The notes under the pieces were generated by a model, which saw only the letters and a list, made by a program, of their open reading frames with translations, was not told the DNA's origin and made no database searches. This document shows positions 23,524 through 35,122 of a stretch of DNA of 64,000 nucleotides, in pieces (within the stretch, counting starts at the first letter, position 1; the number at the start of each line of letters is the position of its first letter). A program made the position numbers and the translations under genes. Source of the stretch: Papiliotrema nemorosa (taxonomy: Eukaryota; Basidiomycota; Tremellomycetes; Tremellales; Rhynchogastremaceae). Location: contig JASKOT010000016.1 of assembly GCA_032158125.1 (NCBI GenBank), forward strand, positions 62,001 to 126,000, in the 5' to 3' direction.

Positions 23524-24463
23524 GATCGAGTCTGATCCAAAGCCAGACATGAGGTGGTCGGAATCATATGGAGAGATGAAATGATAATGTCGCGGTACAA
23601 TGCATGTGATCCTTGACGTAGTATGGCCTGCATCAACTATCTGCAGTGATTGGGCATAGCATTGCACGATGCCACTCGACCATTTGTGAGGGTGAGTGGC
23701 AATGTTCTGGGTCTAGAAGGAGAATGCGTGACACCCAAAAACAAGCATGATTGCTTTTCGCTCGATCGGTACCTTTTCGGGTCCCCGCATCCATGCTGAA
23801 TTTATCCGGGGTAACCGCCGAATGTGGCAGGAAAAGGCAGGGCGATGGTGTAGGTGTGAGGTGTTATGGATCAATGAGGAGCTAGATCACTGCAGGCAGT
23901 CTGGGTGGTACGCCAGCTGCACGTCATCCTGGTCAAAGGAGATAGATAGGGAAGTGCAAGGTGTCGCTTACTCATGAGTATTTCCCATACCCCATATTGT
24001 ACCCATAAAATAGGCGGAGGTGACCGACAAAGGGCCGGGCGGTGTTGTGTGTCCTGAATTTCTGAAATATGTTGGCAAACGCCCAGGGACGCAGACTTCA
24101 CCCAGACTTCTTTGTCCCCCCCCTTGAACTCGCATCCATCATCTCGTCTTATACATCTCTTTGATCACTTGCATCCATCACATCTATACATCCACGCGTG
24201 ATAGAAGTACCGCACGCACACCAGGGAAACCAGGTCGAGTGAGTTTGCGTATCCCTCCCTCGACGCGAAGGTCGTGCGCTTCGGGGAATTTCATGTCCGA
24301 TCCCAATTGGATTCCATGATTTCAATCAACACCCTTTCGACCCGCATCCCAACTTTTCCCATCTCATTCCCATCCCAACTGGTCCAGCTCGCCTCTTCAT
24401 TACTGCAACCTCTGTGTTGGCGGTTCGAAATCCCCCTACTGACTCTTCAGCTGTATACCCATC
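23524..24463. other. intergenic region, no gene seen
   Basis: This 940-bp stretch between two plus-strand genes holds the RCC1 3' end and the promoter of the zinc-finger gene. The part from ~24110 to 24463 is strongly pyrimidine-rich with TATACATC repeats and reads like a long leader. Short ORFs within it have no domain features. Confidence 0.4.
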
Positions 24464-26840
24464 ATGGCGGACCCTCAATCATGGCGGTCTCCACCTGCCC
24501 ATCAAACTCCCTTGGTAGAGGTGAGTCATACTTTGCATACCTCTTATACCGACCACAAATACCCCACAGTGGCCCACAAAGTACTCGAGCTGATCTCGTC
24601 TTCTCTGCACTGCCACCACCGGTCCAAACGCGCTCATCACACACCTTCGCGTCCTTTCCCCAACTTTTTTCGAAATACCATCAACACCCGTCCCGACCTC
24701 ACCCTTGACCTCATTTGTTTCGGACACCACTCTACACTCTTCTCACCTCAATTCTATACCAAATAGGCCGGATCATTACCCACTCCATCGCCTTTGCACG
24801 CGCCATTGTCCCCTGTGCCGGTATCAATATCCCAGCAAATCAGTAAAGACAAGGACGTCCTTCATCCATCTTTCTTACCGCCTTGCGAACACGCAGATGG
24901 CGATATGCACGCACACGCTTTCGGTATGTTGTCTTGTTTCTACCTCACTCGTGATTTTGGCCAGAAGTTGCTCGACGTTACAGTCTCGCCCCTTCCTTTG
25001 ACCAAGATGCCTCTCCAACTTTTTTCTGAATTTCGCGACGAGACGACGAGGATTCCTGGCTGATGTTTCAGACCTTCTGTCATTTTCCAACGCGTCGCCT
25101 GTACCAACAAGGTCCCCTCTTCCCGCTCCTCCACCTTCAGCACCTGTCCCCAGCTCAGTGCCTGCTCATCCTACTTCGGTCCTTTCAGCAACAAGACCAC
25201 CTCCCGTTTCCGGCAACTTGGGTGCGTCGGGTGTGGGTTCGGCCCCCAAGGCAAGGAGAATGAGTAGCTCCACTACTGGTGTGCTTGGACGGGGGAAACT
25301 CGCTGCGACTGGAGAGAGCTCTTTGGGTCTAGGAGGAATCACCGCTCGTGAGACGTGAGTCGTCGCGTGCAATGGGTGGAAGAGAGGATGGATCGCTGAT
25401 TTCTAGACGCCCGACATTGTCAAGCTTCGGCACGTCTTATACCAGCACTGCACCAATACCGAATCGTAGACCGTCCGCAGCCAATGCATCAGGCTCGCCT
25501 CAGCTGTTCGACTTTGCCAAGACGGATCTGAGGAAACCGGTCAACGGCAGGACTGCCTCAACAAATGGTCACTCTGCTACTGTCCCTGCATCTTTGCCAA
25601 CACGGACGGGCTTGCATGCCCATGCCAAACATATCCATCCTCCTACGCCGCAAGATGATATGGAACTGGATATGGCGTTTGATGGAGATGAAGAGGACGA
25701 CGAGGACGGAAGTGGAAGGAGTGGAAGTGCAGAGCTCGAGATGGATATGGATGAAGAGGACGATGGGGAGATCAAGCCGGAATGGAAGAAGCTCGCCCTA
25801 GGTACAGGCAGTGGTGGTGTCAAGGGGAGGAGAAAAGGCATGGTGTTCAAGTGTGAAAACTGTTCAAAGGCGAGCAAAACGTCCTTTGAATTTGGAATAT
25901 TTACTGACTCTCGCAGGAGTATCGACACCCGAGTTGTCTGATCAAACACCGATGGGAGCACAGTCCACACTGGAAAGAGCCGACCACATTGAGCATGTCC
26001 AAGCATCAGCAAGTGCAAATGCTCGAGGTCAGTTGCCGCCTGCGGATGCTCGATCAAGCTGATCCCTAGGCCGCCGCTATCCTTGCGCATCTAGATCCGA
26101 CAGGTGCCAGATTACCCGAAGACAAGTCATTATGGCCTGCTGTTCTGTCCCCACCCGGAGGCGAACCTATGAAGCTTCGAAGGACTTCGGTGTCGACTAA
26201 CGGTAGTCGAGATCCGTCTTCGATACGATCGCCACCTCTAAACAACAACGCTCCGCTTACACCCTCTTCCTTGCGCGAGTCATCGGTCATGAGCAATGGA
26301 GCCAAGCCACGTAAATCATCCCCCGATTCTGATTCTACGACCTCCTCCATGGGTGATGGCTACCCCGCTCAATCCTCTTCTATCGGTCGAAATGGCAGTA
26401 TCAGCAGCACATTAAACGGGAACGGTCTCGCGGCCCGACCAGTCGGGATCGGTTCTTACCGTGCTTCTTCCTTTTCTTCCGCCATGCAACCAGGCACACC
26501 GCAAAGTGTCGGCTCTTTACCTTCCGAACTTGCCGGTCTGCACTTTCAACCCGGTACGCCATCTCATATCGGTGCTTCACCCATTCCGAATCGAAACATG
26601 CCTCTCTCGCTCAAGGCTAGAGCGGGTCTGGTAGGAGGTGGAATGTTTGGTGCGATGCACACGAGCGTACCTAGTTCCAGTGTCAGATCAGGCGCGATGG
26701 CGGATGACGAGGATGAGGATGGTCGAAGTGGGTTTGGCGGAGCAAGAAGGGGAAAGAGCAGCAGTGAAGAGGCGGATGAGAGGAGAAAAGGTAGGGAAGG
26801 GGAGGAAAGTTGGGGTATGGCAATGGAGATGGAGCTGTAG
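24464..26840 (+). CDS. fungal single C2H2 zinc-finger protein, putative transcription factor
   Basis: Six exons (24464-24520, 24767-24923, 25072-25354, 25407-25869, 25917-26027, 26070-26840) sum to 613 aa. Most of the chain is Ser/Pro-rich and disordered, with an acidic stretch at ~270-300. A single finger lies at C315-x2-C318-x12-H331-x3-H335, followed by the basic/aromatic extension HSPHWKEPTTLSMSKHQQVQ and an Ala-rich helix. This finger plus its downstream extension looks like a conserved block, and one finger with a conserved flank can still bind DNA, but no target is known to me. The intron dividing the finger (25870-25916) begins with GC instead of GT. The first two introns (246 and 149 nt) are unusually long for this window. 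The neighbour on the right is convergent. Confidence 0.78.
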
Positions 26841-27259
26841 TGCGTGTCATGGTGCGAATCGGGCGGTGTCAAAACGCACGGCATGATCGGGCGGTCACGA
26901 GGGTAGAGGGTAGCGTGGAAGGTGGAGAATGGACGGTGGAAGGAGCAGGGGATCATGTAGGCCACCAGCGCGGCGGCGTTCGGGTGGGGCGAAGTAAGGG
27001 GAAGACATCCACAACCAGCATAATCGACTTATACCCCTTCTTTCCAATCTCTATTACTTTCGTGACGAGCGTGGCGTCATCTATACGCGTATACTGTTTC
27101 TGTCGGAGTATCAAAGTGAACGATACGAGCAGAAACAACCAATGTAAAACCATGTCGGACCATACACCAAGCCCAGATTCAAGCTCTAAGGATGCATTTC
27201 CTAGATTCTACTGGGTACCTCTATCATCACCCTCCCATGACAACAGCCTTACATGACAC
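26841..27259. other. convergent intergenic region, no gene seen
   Basis: This 419-bp gap lies between the zinc-finger gene and SPE3-LYS9, whose 3' ends face each other. Nothing beyond short chance ORFs is visible. Confidence 0.4.
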
Positions 27260-30000
27260 CTAGATGATCTTCTCGACCATAGTGATACCCTCCTCCTTCT
27301 CCAGCCTCTCTCGGAACATGGCGCAAGTCTACCGTTAGCTATTTACCCCTACGAAAAATTATGCACGACTTACAGGCTCATCGTAAGGTTGTCGGACACC
27401 CGGGGTGTTGAGTTTACCTTCCAAAACGAATTGAACGGCCATACCACATGGTACACCGACCAATTTGGCCATAGCGCTAGGTCCACCATTTCGGTCTCCG
27501 TAAGCCTCCAAGGTGCTAGTGATAGTCTCCAACTTGCCGTCGGCCCTCTCGACTTCGAAAGTGTGTTGCAAGAGGACAATGTCGACTTCTCCAGGTTGGA
27601 ATTGACAAGTCTGTTCGAGTCTAGCAGCGAGGGTTCGCATGACTGAACCTCGAGGGACAATGGCTTCGGTGGAAGAGAAGAGACCGAGTTGTCGGAATTT
27701 GGAAATGACAATCTTGGCAGTGTCGGCATCGGCGAGAGCGTTGAGTCCTCGGAGCTTGGCAAGAACAGCACTGCGGATCAGTTGAGTTGCGGGGCAAGTG
27801 TAGGGTTGCGCTCACTCCTCGTTGGCCTCGACACCGAGGACCTTGGCAGTGAGCTCCAACCATGGGACCGCCTTGGCGTCTCGGGAAAGATCCTCGCGTT
27901 GAGAGTCCTCGAGGAAGCCCATCTCCTTCCAAGCCATGGCGACCTCGCAGAATCCCTTGTATCGCATAGTACCTCGGACGAGGTTCTCGACGTCCTTGAG
28001 ACCGTAAAACTCTTTGAACTGGCTGGAGTCTCGGTTAGGGTAGCAGACCAAGTTGTATGCAGGGGTAAAGTAGTAAGGTCGAGCAGAGGCCCTGGAATGT
28101 TAGTACTGCACGGTCGTCAGAATGGTCACACTCACATCAAGTCCTTTCCGGCAACCTCGGCGACTTGACCGTCCTTGTAGAATCGGCCGTCGTTGTTGAG
28201 CGCCATCAAGACACCGACAGGCGACCAAGAGAACTTGTAACCCAAAGCGTTGTCCGAAGCCTGTGTGTCAGCAAAGGTTTCTAAGAGTAGTGGAGGATCT
28301 TACAGCAGGCTCGGGGAGTCCACCACAGTAACTGTAGAAGCTCTTGATCTTGCCTCCAGACTTGTGAACCTCATCAATGGTCTTGATAGCCCACAAGTGG
28401 TCCACTCCCGGGTCGACACCAATCTCGTTGAAACAAACCAATCCGGCGTCCTTGAACTTTTGGTCCAAAGCGGCCATGTTGGGGTTGACATAAGAGGTAG
28501 TGACAACGTGGGCTTTCTCGGCCAAGGCAGCCTCCATCACGCCAGCGTGGTAGGTATAAGGAACAAGGGAAACGACGACATCGTGACCCTTGATAGCGTG
28601 TCGGAGAGCATCGGGAGAAGAGACATCGACCGACATGGGAGTAGCGTTGGGGAGGTTGGCGCAGAGTTTCTCAGCAGTGGCAAATGTTCGGCAAGCGATG
28701 GTAATTTCGTGGTTGTGTCGAGTAATGTACTCGGCAGCGGGACCAGCAACGAGACCGGAACCAAGAAGAAGAACCTTCTTCTTGGTGGTCTGAGGGGCGG
28801 TGGCAGGTCGGGAAGTGAGCTTGGGGAGAACGTTGACACCGTCCTCGAGCATGGCTCGACCGAACTCGGGAAGGGCGAGGAAAGCTCCCTTGTGGACGTC
28901 CGAGTTGTAGTATCGGGTGTCGGGAACGACTCGAAGAGGAGTTCGAAGGTCTCGTTGCTCCTTTGAGCAGACCATGATACCGATTTGTCCACCGGGGTCT
29001 AGGATATCAGCATGCAGTTTCTCTGTAATGCTGCTTCGACTCACACGTGGGGATGGTGGTGAAAGCATACTCGGCGACAGCGAAGGTCTTGGCGCAAGTA
29101 GCCTTGAGCTCCTTGATCAAGGGCAAGTGCATCCAGATACATTCAGCCTGGGTTGAGATGTTTCCGCCAGCCTTCAAAGACTCCTTCAACAAGGTAAAGT
29201 AAGGAGCTTGGAACAGAGCCTCGGCAGGACCGACTGGGTCGGAAGAGTCGGTGATGATACAGTCGTAAGAGTCCTTGTGCTCGGGCAGGAACTTGAATCC
29301 ATCTCCAATGTGGACCGTGACTCGGGGGTCCTTGTAACAGGCGGACATGTGAGGGAGGTACTCCTTGGAAACTCGGATGACGGCCTCGTCAATGTCGCAA
29401 AGGGTGACTCGCTCGACCGACTTGTGCTTGAGGACTTCTCGGATGACACCTCCATCTCCACCACCGATGACAAGGACATCCTTGGGGTTGGGGTGGGAGT
29501 TCAAAGGCAGATGAGCGATCATCTCTTGGTACCTACGGAATCAACGGGGCTCCCGGGACCGGCACTAAAGACTTACGAGAACTCGTCTCGCTCGGTACAT
29601 TGGATGACATTGTCGAGGACCAAGACATTACCGTAAGTCTCCGACTCGAAAACGAGGACATCCTAAAGGTGGTCAGCGCTTGGTTGAAGAACTCGACTCG
29701 ATCAACCCAGCTCACCTGGTACAGCGACTTTTCAGTGTGCAGAATCTGCTTGACCCTACTCGTCAGCTCGATGATACCGTGACATGCATCACAGCTGCTC
29801 ACTTGAGGGTCATAGCTTGACCTGTAATCCATGAGCGTCTACGTTGACAAAGGAGGTTGAAAGGGTAGAACAAGACTTGGACTTACCAGGCCATTGCGAG
29901 TTGATCTCTCTGAACCAGCCGTCTGAAGTTCAGCTCTCGACCACGGATACACTTCAAGCAGCTCACCGACGATAGCAGGGTGAGTCAATGGTGCGGCCAT
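27260..30000 (-). CDS. SPE3-LYS9: chimeric spermidine synthase - saccharopine dehydrogenase (glutamate-forming)
   Basis: Ten introns and eleven exons give roughly 740 aa. The N-terminal half is spermidine synthase: [19 protein letters not shown], then [19 protein letters not shown] (nucleotide/decarboxylated-AdoMet loop), [13 protein letters not shown] and TIPTYPGGQIG. The C-terminal half is saccharopine reductase: [17 protein letters not shown]ossmann loop, [34 protein letters not shown], and ends MVEKII. The first activity makes spermidine from putrescine; the second joins aminoadipate semialdehyde and glutamate in fungal lysine synthesis. The fusion is known in basidiomycetes, including Cryptococcus, so it supports the taxonomic reading rather than being new. 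Both catalytic domains look complete. No internal start or stop separates them; the linker between the halves is only ~40 residues. Confidence 0.95.
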
Positions 30001-30990
30001 TTTTGATGTGGAAGTATATGTGTAGATGGGTAGAAATGTTCGGAAAGGGTTTGAATTCCCAAATATCACAATCCATCTCGGCAATCCCCGCCAAAACATC
30101 CCCTCGGCACCCCTCCCACGTGGCAGCTTATCACTCGGCTAAATTACAAAGGATGGGGTGAGAATGCCACGTCATAATACTTGCCCCTCGGCCAGCTCAA
30201 CATCTCACTTCATCACTACTGCTCATACTCTTATGGCTCCCACCTCTGTTACAGCAACCCTTACATGGTCGACTAGACGTTGACATGAGTTCTGCATATC
30301 GATCTCGTGAGCCTGGATCCATGACAGTACGGAATGGGGTGCTACATCAAGCCAACATTCCGATCGGAAGCTTAGAATTCAACACACAGAGGATTGATCC
30401 GCATTCTCACAGACACACTGTAGACTGCTCGCTGTGACACTGACGAGAGCTTGTAAGGCTTCGCTGATGCTGTGGCCCGAGTGGTCTCATGGCAAACAAT
30501 CGTCCAAGGTCGAAGCGGTCGAGATGTAGCTACGTTATTGGGCCATGCGAACAACCTGCGGTCACCTTTACGTCTCCCTTGGCCATCGTCGAGCCACCAT
30601 GGGAAGATTCGATCCCTTGTCAGCTCAAGGAACCTCTTGTACTCACGTAAGCGATACCGTGTCCTCATCTCGCGACCAAATTGGCAAATACTCGAACCAC
30701 TCCCTCTGTGTTTCTTCCCCGTCCTCTACACTCATGCGTATCCTCCATTGGACTGAAACACGAGGCTCGGGGCTTCATTGTTCATGTCGCCTTCAGCACC
30801 TCGTCGAGCGGACTATGTGCTCGTCGAGAGCGGTGGGATCGGCCATACATAATGCAACCCGTACGAGTTCTTTCCCACCTCACCACGCCCATCTTCCATC
30901 GTCACCTTTCCCGCCTACTGGTACACCACAGATCACAAGCATCCTCACATCAATCCAGATTATCAGCTCCCAATATAGCGACGTGGCGAG
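30001..30990. other. divergent intergenic region
   Basis: This 990-bp stretch holds the promoters of SPE3-LYS9 (minus) and the Gln-rich protein gene (plus). The right half is C/T-rich, as in leaders. ORFs at 30545-31207 and 30681-31097 run into the next gene in other frames and have no coding character. Confidence 0.4.
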
Positions 30991-33900
30991 ATGCCTCGTC
31001 ACGCCGAAGACTGGACTCCTGCTCGAGCGATGCTCAGCGCACCTTATCCCCTCCCCAACACCGCCGTGTCCCACACTCCCCTTCCCGAAATTGTTGAACA
31101 GCAAAAACGACTCCGAGACGCCGCTCAAGCAGCCCACGAGAACGCAATCAATAATGGACAGATGCTGCAGCCTTATCGTTTACCTGAAGACGCTATTGGT
31201 CCCATAGACCCTGTCGCTCAAGCCGCCGCTGCCGTTGGATTCCCATACGACCCCAATTGGAGAGATCGACCACCTGCCTGTCCGCCTGTCCCTTATCCGC
31301 CCAAGACCCCTGAAGAACAGGCAGAACTGGACAGGAAGAGAGCTATTTTAAAGCGAGTCAAGATGATCAGACGAAAGTTGAACGCTGGTAGAAGTGTGCT
31401 CTTGTCGAGCATCTGGGGCAATCTCGAAGATGATACCATGGATATTGACGATCATGCAATGCTTCTTGAACCCACTGTGAGTTCCTAACGACGTTGAGTC
31501 AAGATTGATGTTGACTGATGGCAGACAAAATATATTGGCTGGCATCCGGATCATAATCAAGGTCCCTCCATGATCGGTAGTGGCAATGCAGACGTGAGTC
31601 AGCACCTTTATACAAGCTCATCGAAAGGCATCATCCTACACTGCTATCGACAGTCCTGGACGATTCCAAATCGGTCTCAATGCCATCAACAGCACTACCA
31701 ACAGCTTTGACATTGACGACTATGGTCCCCTTTCGGCTCATACCGCTACATGGATCGGATCTCAGAATCATCACACTCATCCTCATGCTGTCGCTCTCAA
31801 CACACAATTCGTCCCTTCACCTTTTTTTGGCAGATCGTCACGTCCGGACGGGGGCGTGACGGTTCAGAGCCAAAATCAAACCTTAACCCAACTACAGAGT
31901 CCTCACCAGGGCGATCCTTCAGAGGGGTCGACCCCTCGTCCAGGGGGGAACCAAGGCAGAATGCAAGTGGATGAGGAAAGTGTGATCGAGGTTGACCGAG
32001 CCTCTTCTGTCGTACGTCTCTGTGTCCTTCTTCAATGCTCCTTTCCTCTTTTCCACCACGCCTCCCTTTCACTCATATTCCGCTCGGCCCTTGATCTCGC
32101 AAACACGAGGCTGCTTGTCTGAAGCTCACTTCGAATGGAGACCTGATAGGACTTGTGTGCATCATGCATACCTACGAGGTCTCCCCCTCGATCACATGTC
32201 TTCCACCTATCACCCCGAGTAAAATCTTGTTACCCCCTTCTCTCCGCATTACTTCTTATCTCCGTCATTATTCGAGCTCATTTTCAGCCAAGCACACGCC
32301 ACACTCACGGCCCGATGCAGCGAGAACGACACGCACTTCCCAAAATGACTCTCGCCACTACGCTTCTCCGACAACTCGCCGACGAAAATGCCCCTACTAG
32401 TAGTACCTCGTTGGACCTCATGGGTGGCTACAATGTTGAGACCAACCCTGGAGGTACTATCATTCGAATCCCTCGAAACCGCTTTGCTCGGGAAGCACGA
32501 GCCCGTGCTCAAGCCCAGGCCCAGATTCAAGCTCACATCCGTCGACAAACCCCTCGAGCCGATGCACACCCCGGTGACGACACACACATGGTCGGCCTCG
32601 CTTCACCCACTTCTTCCGCAGATCGAGCGGCGACCTCCGAGCTTGTTCCTTCAACTCGGACTTTCAATGTCGAGACAATCGAGCACTCTGTCAACTTGAT
32701 CGAGGTCAATGTTGAGGCGCGACGACGAGTCGAGAATGCCGATGACGACGTTGTTGCTGTGCCTGCGCCGCCTTATCAAGCTCGAGTCCCTACCACTACT
32801 CAAGCTTCAACTCCTCGACCCGCCTCACCTGTCATTGTGGATTCTTTCGCCTCGGAGTCAGCCACCGTGACTCCTCAAGCTGTTCATGGCAAGATCGAAC
32901 CGACTCATGATCATATGGCGATTGATGCCCCGGCTGGCGCTGCGGCTCATGGTAGCTGGCCTCGTTCTATTCCTCTGGGAGAGACCACTGCTTTTGCTCA
33001 AGATCATCCTCCTCTTGCCACACTCGCGCCTGCGCAGAACGCCGATTCCGACTGGGATCATGCCCAATACCTGGAACAGTTCCGTCAATTCCAGGAGCAG
33101 CATATCAATCCTCGAACCCGAGCTCAGGCTCAGCCCTCTCAGTCTGTCCCGCAGAACGGTCCTCCAGTCGGACCTCGAGAATCAGCGCAACATCCTCAGC
33201 CTTTCGCAGGCGTTTCCAATCCGGCTATCCCTTCCACTGCTTTGCCTACAGTTCGACTCCCTACTCCGACCGGCTGGGCGTATCCCGCTCGAGGTCTCAC
33301 GATCCCTTCGGCGACTCCCGCTCGAATGACCAGCATCCCAGCGATCAAAGCATGTCACAATCTACTTCTCGCTCGAAGAGCCAGAGCTCAAACTCGAAAG
33401 GCAGTGGATGACCACAACCTCATGATGTTTGTTCAAGCTCACAATGCGGGTAAACGACTGGCCTTCGTATCCGATGTCAATCCCCTACCCTCGATTGGCT
33501 TGAGATCACGACCTGTCGTCGCTGGATCTTCTACTGGGCCGGGTGCCATATCGGCATCAGTCATCGCATCCGCTCGACATGACGAGGCTCGACTTCGAGC
33601 TCAATCTCTCAACTCTGCTCAAGCCCAAATTCAAGCTGCACCTCTATCGACTTCCTTGGGGGTACAGCCTCATCCTCAGTCTGAGGTTGAGCAACCCATC
33701 GATACAACTCAAATCCGACCTCAAGCTCAAGCTCAGGCCCAAGATCAACTCCAAGCTCAACCCCAGATCGGTCGAGTTATCCTGTCAGCTTCAAACCCAG
33801 TCGCGGCTGGAAAGGAACTACCAGACCTTTACCCTGGATACAGTCAAGTCCCGCTCGACGAGACTGTTCCTCCGTTGAGACGATATATCCAGCTCGTCCC

Positions 33901-34543
33901 CTCGCAGCCTTTTGTCGAGATTCCATTCCACACTCCCATCGTGAGATCGTATCGTCAAGTGTACACTCAGCCCGTTGCGCAATTCCGACGTGTTCCGCAG
34001 CCGAGTACGGCTCCTCCGTCCGTCCAGCCGACTCGGCCAGGTCAAACTGGTCAACCTATCCAAGCTCGTTCCTCTTCACCTTCACAAATTATGGCTGACA
34101 ATTCACCTCACGCCGCTGTTCCTGAAGCTGTACAGGTAGACCAGCCAGTCTCCGCTCAGCTTCCTTCCCAAGCTGGAAACCTTCCGGTCGAAGCTCCAGC
34201 TCAAGCTGCGTCTGACCATGTTATCTCATCGAGGGGTCCAGATGTCCACGCCTCTCGACCCAACGATTCTTCACGAGGTCAAGATACCGCCACTCCCGCT
34301 CGCGCCGTCACTCTCGCCACTGCGGTGCCAGTGGTGTCTTCCTTGAACGTCAACAACAATGATTCTGCGCCTAACGCAGGTCGTTCCCACCAAGCACCTC
34401 CAAAACGACGACGAGGACCTGCTCGATCCCAAGTGAAGGAGTATCAGACCACTCTTGAAGAAGTGGCGGATGAAGGGGAGACGCATCGAGCGGACAAGGT
34501 CCGGCGGGTGGGTAAGAGGGACGGGAAGAATTCACCGACTTGA
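30991..34543 (+). CDS. large Gln/Ala/Arg-rich disordered protein, function unknown
   Basis: The model has four exons: 30991-31476, 31525-31593, 31628-32011 and 32288-34543, 1,064 aa. No catalytic domain is recognisable. The N-terminal ~160 residues carry the most ordered-looking part, with a helix around KTPEEQAELDRKRAILKRV and an acidic DDTMDIDDHAM. The remainder is low complexity with Ala-Gln-Ala-Gln tracts, Pro/Ser repeats and, near the end, a bipartite-like basic signal PPKRRRGPARSQ, suggesting a nuclear protein. Splices inside the first half are in phase. The 276-nt intron before exon 4 is long for this window, and the right part (start ATG near 32314 or 32344) might instead be a separate gene; if the left gene is not spliced it would stop at 32122. 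Both parts read as coding, but the join is inference. Confidence 0.55.
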
Positions 34544-35122
34544 TGCAACGGACCCCCTTGTATATGTGAGTGAAGGGTTGCTACTTGGACTTGGACTCCG
34601 ACTTGCCAGCTCATCAGCAGACTACTACTATTCGATCCATATTGAGATCACGATACGATGAATCGATCTTACGCTCAGGAAGGACATCAACGGCTATGAT
34701 GCTTTTTGTGGCAGTGAGAGAGGCGAAGTGCGACATACTGTACTCGTACATGGCTATATCAGGAGGCTACCGTGGTAACGAAGTGCGAGAACCTTTGTAG
34801 TTCCTACTGAAATGTCTCTCGAGACATCAGATGGTGTCGTTGTACACAACATGCACCTCTAAGATCAGACCATGACCCTGTACATAATGTTCAGCTTCAG
34901 CCGCCGAGCTGAATTGCATAATGTGAACACGACGGTCGATCCTTGCATCTGCAGCTAATTGTATCATAAACCGCTCAGCGGGTGCTGCATCGTGAAGGTC
35001 GTATATGCGATAAAAGTGTCAACACGCTCCTACCTCCACCCGTTCCCACGGTTGACCAGCTAGCAGCACAGCAAACCTGCGCTGTCACAGCCGCCTCCCC
35101 TACATGATCTCCAGCCCTCAGA
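34544..35122. other. convergent intergenic region, no gene seen
   Basis: This 579-bp stretch lies between the 3' ends of the Gln-rich gene and the ferric reductase. It has only short ORFs without protein character. Confidence 0.4.

Noticed and set aside
23524..23552. Extension of RCC1 to 23552
   Set aside because: That frame is one base out of phase with the last intron; the in-phase reading ends at TGA 23521-23523 and makes total length divisible by three.
24411..24440. tRNA T-arm-like GGTTCGAAATCCCC
   Set aside because: The flanking bases do not form a five-base-pair stem and no A-box or cloverleaf is seen upstream.
28250..28966. 238-codon plus-strand ORF antisense to SPE3-LYS9
   Set aside because: Shadow of the saccharopine reductase exon; no domain in its own translation.
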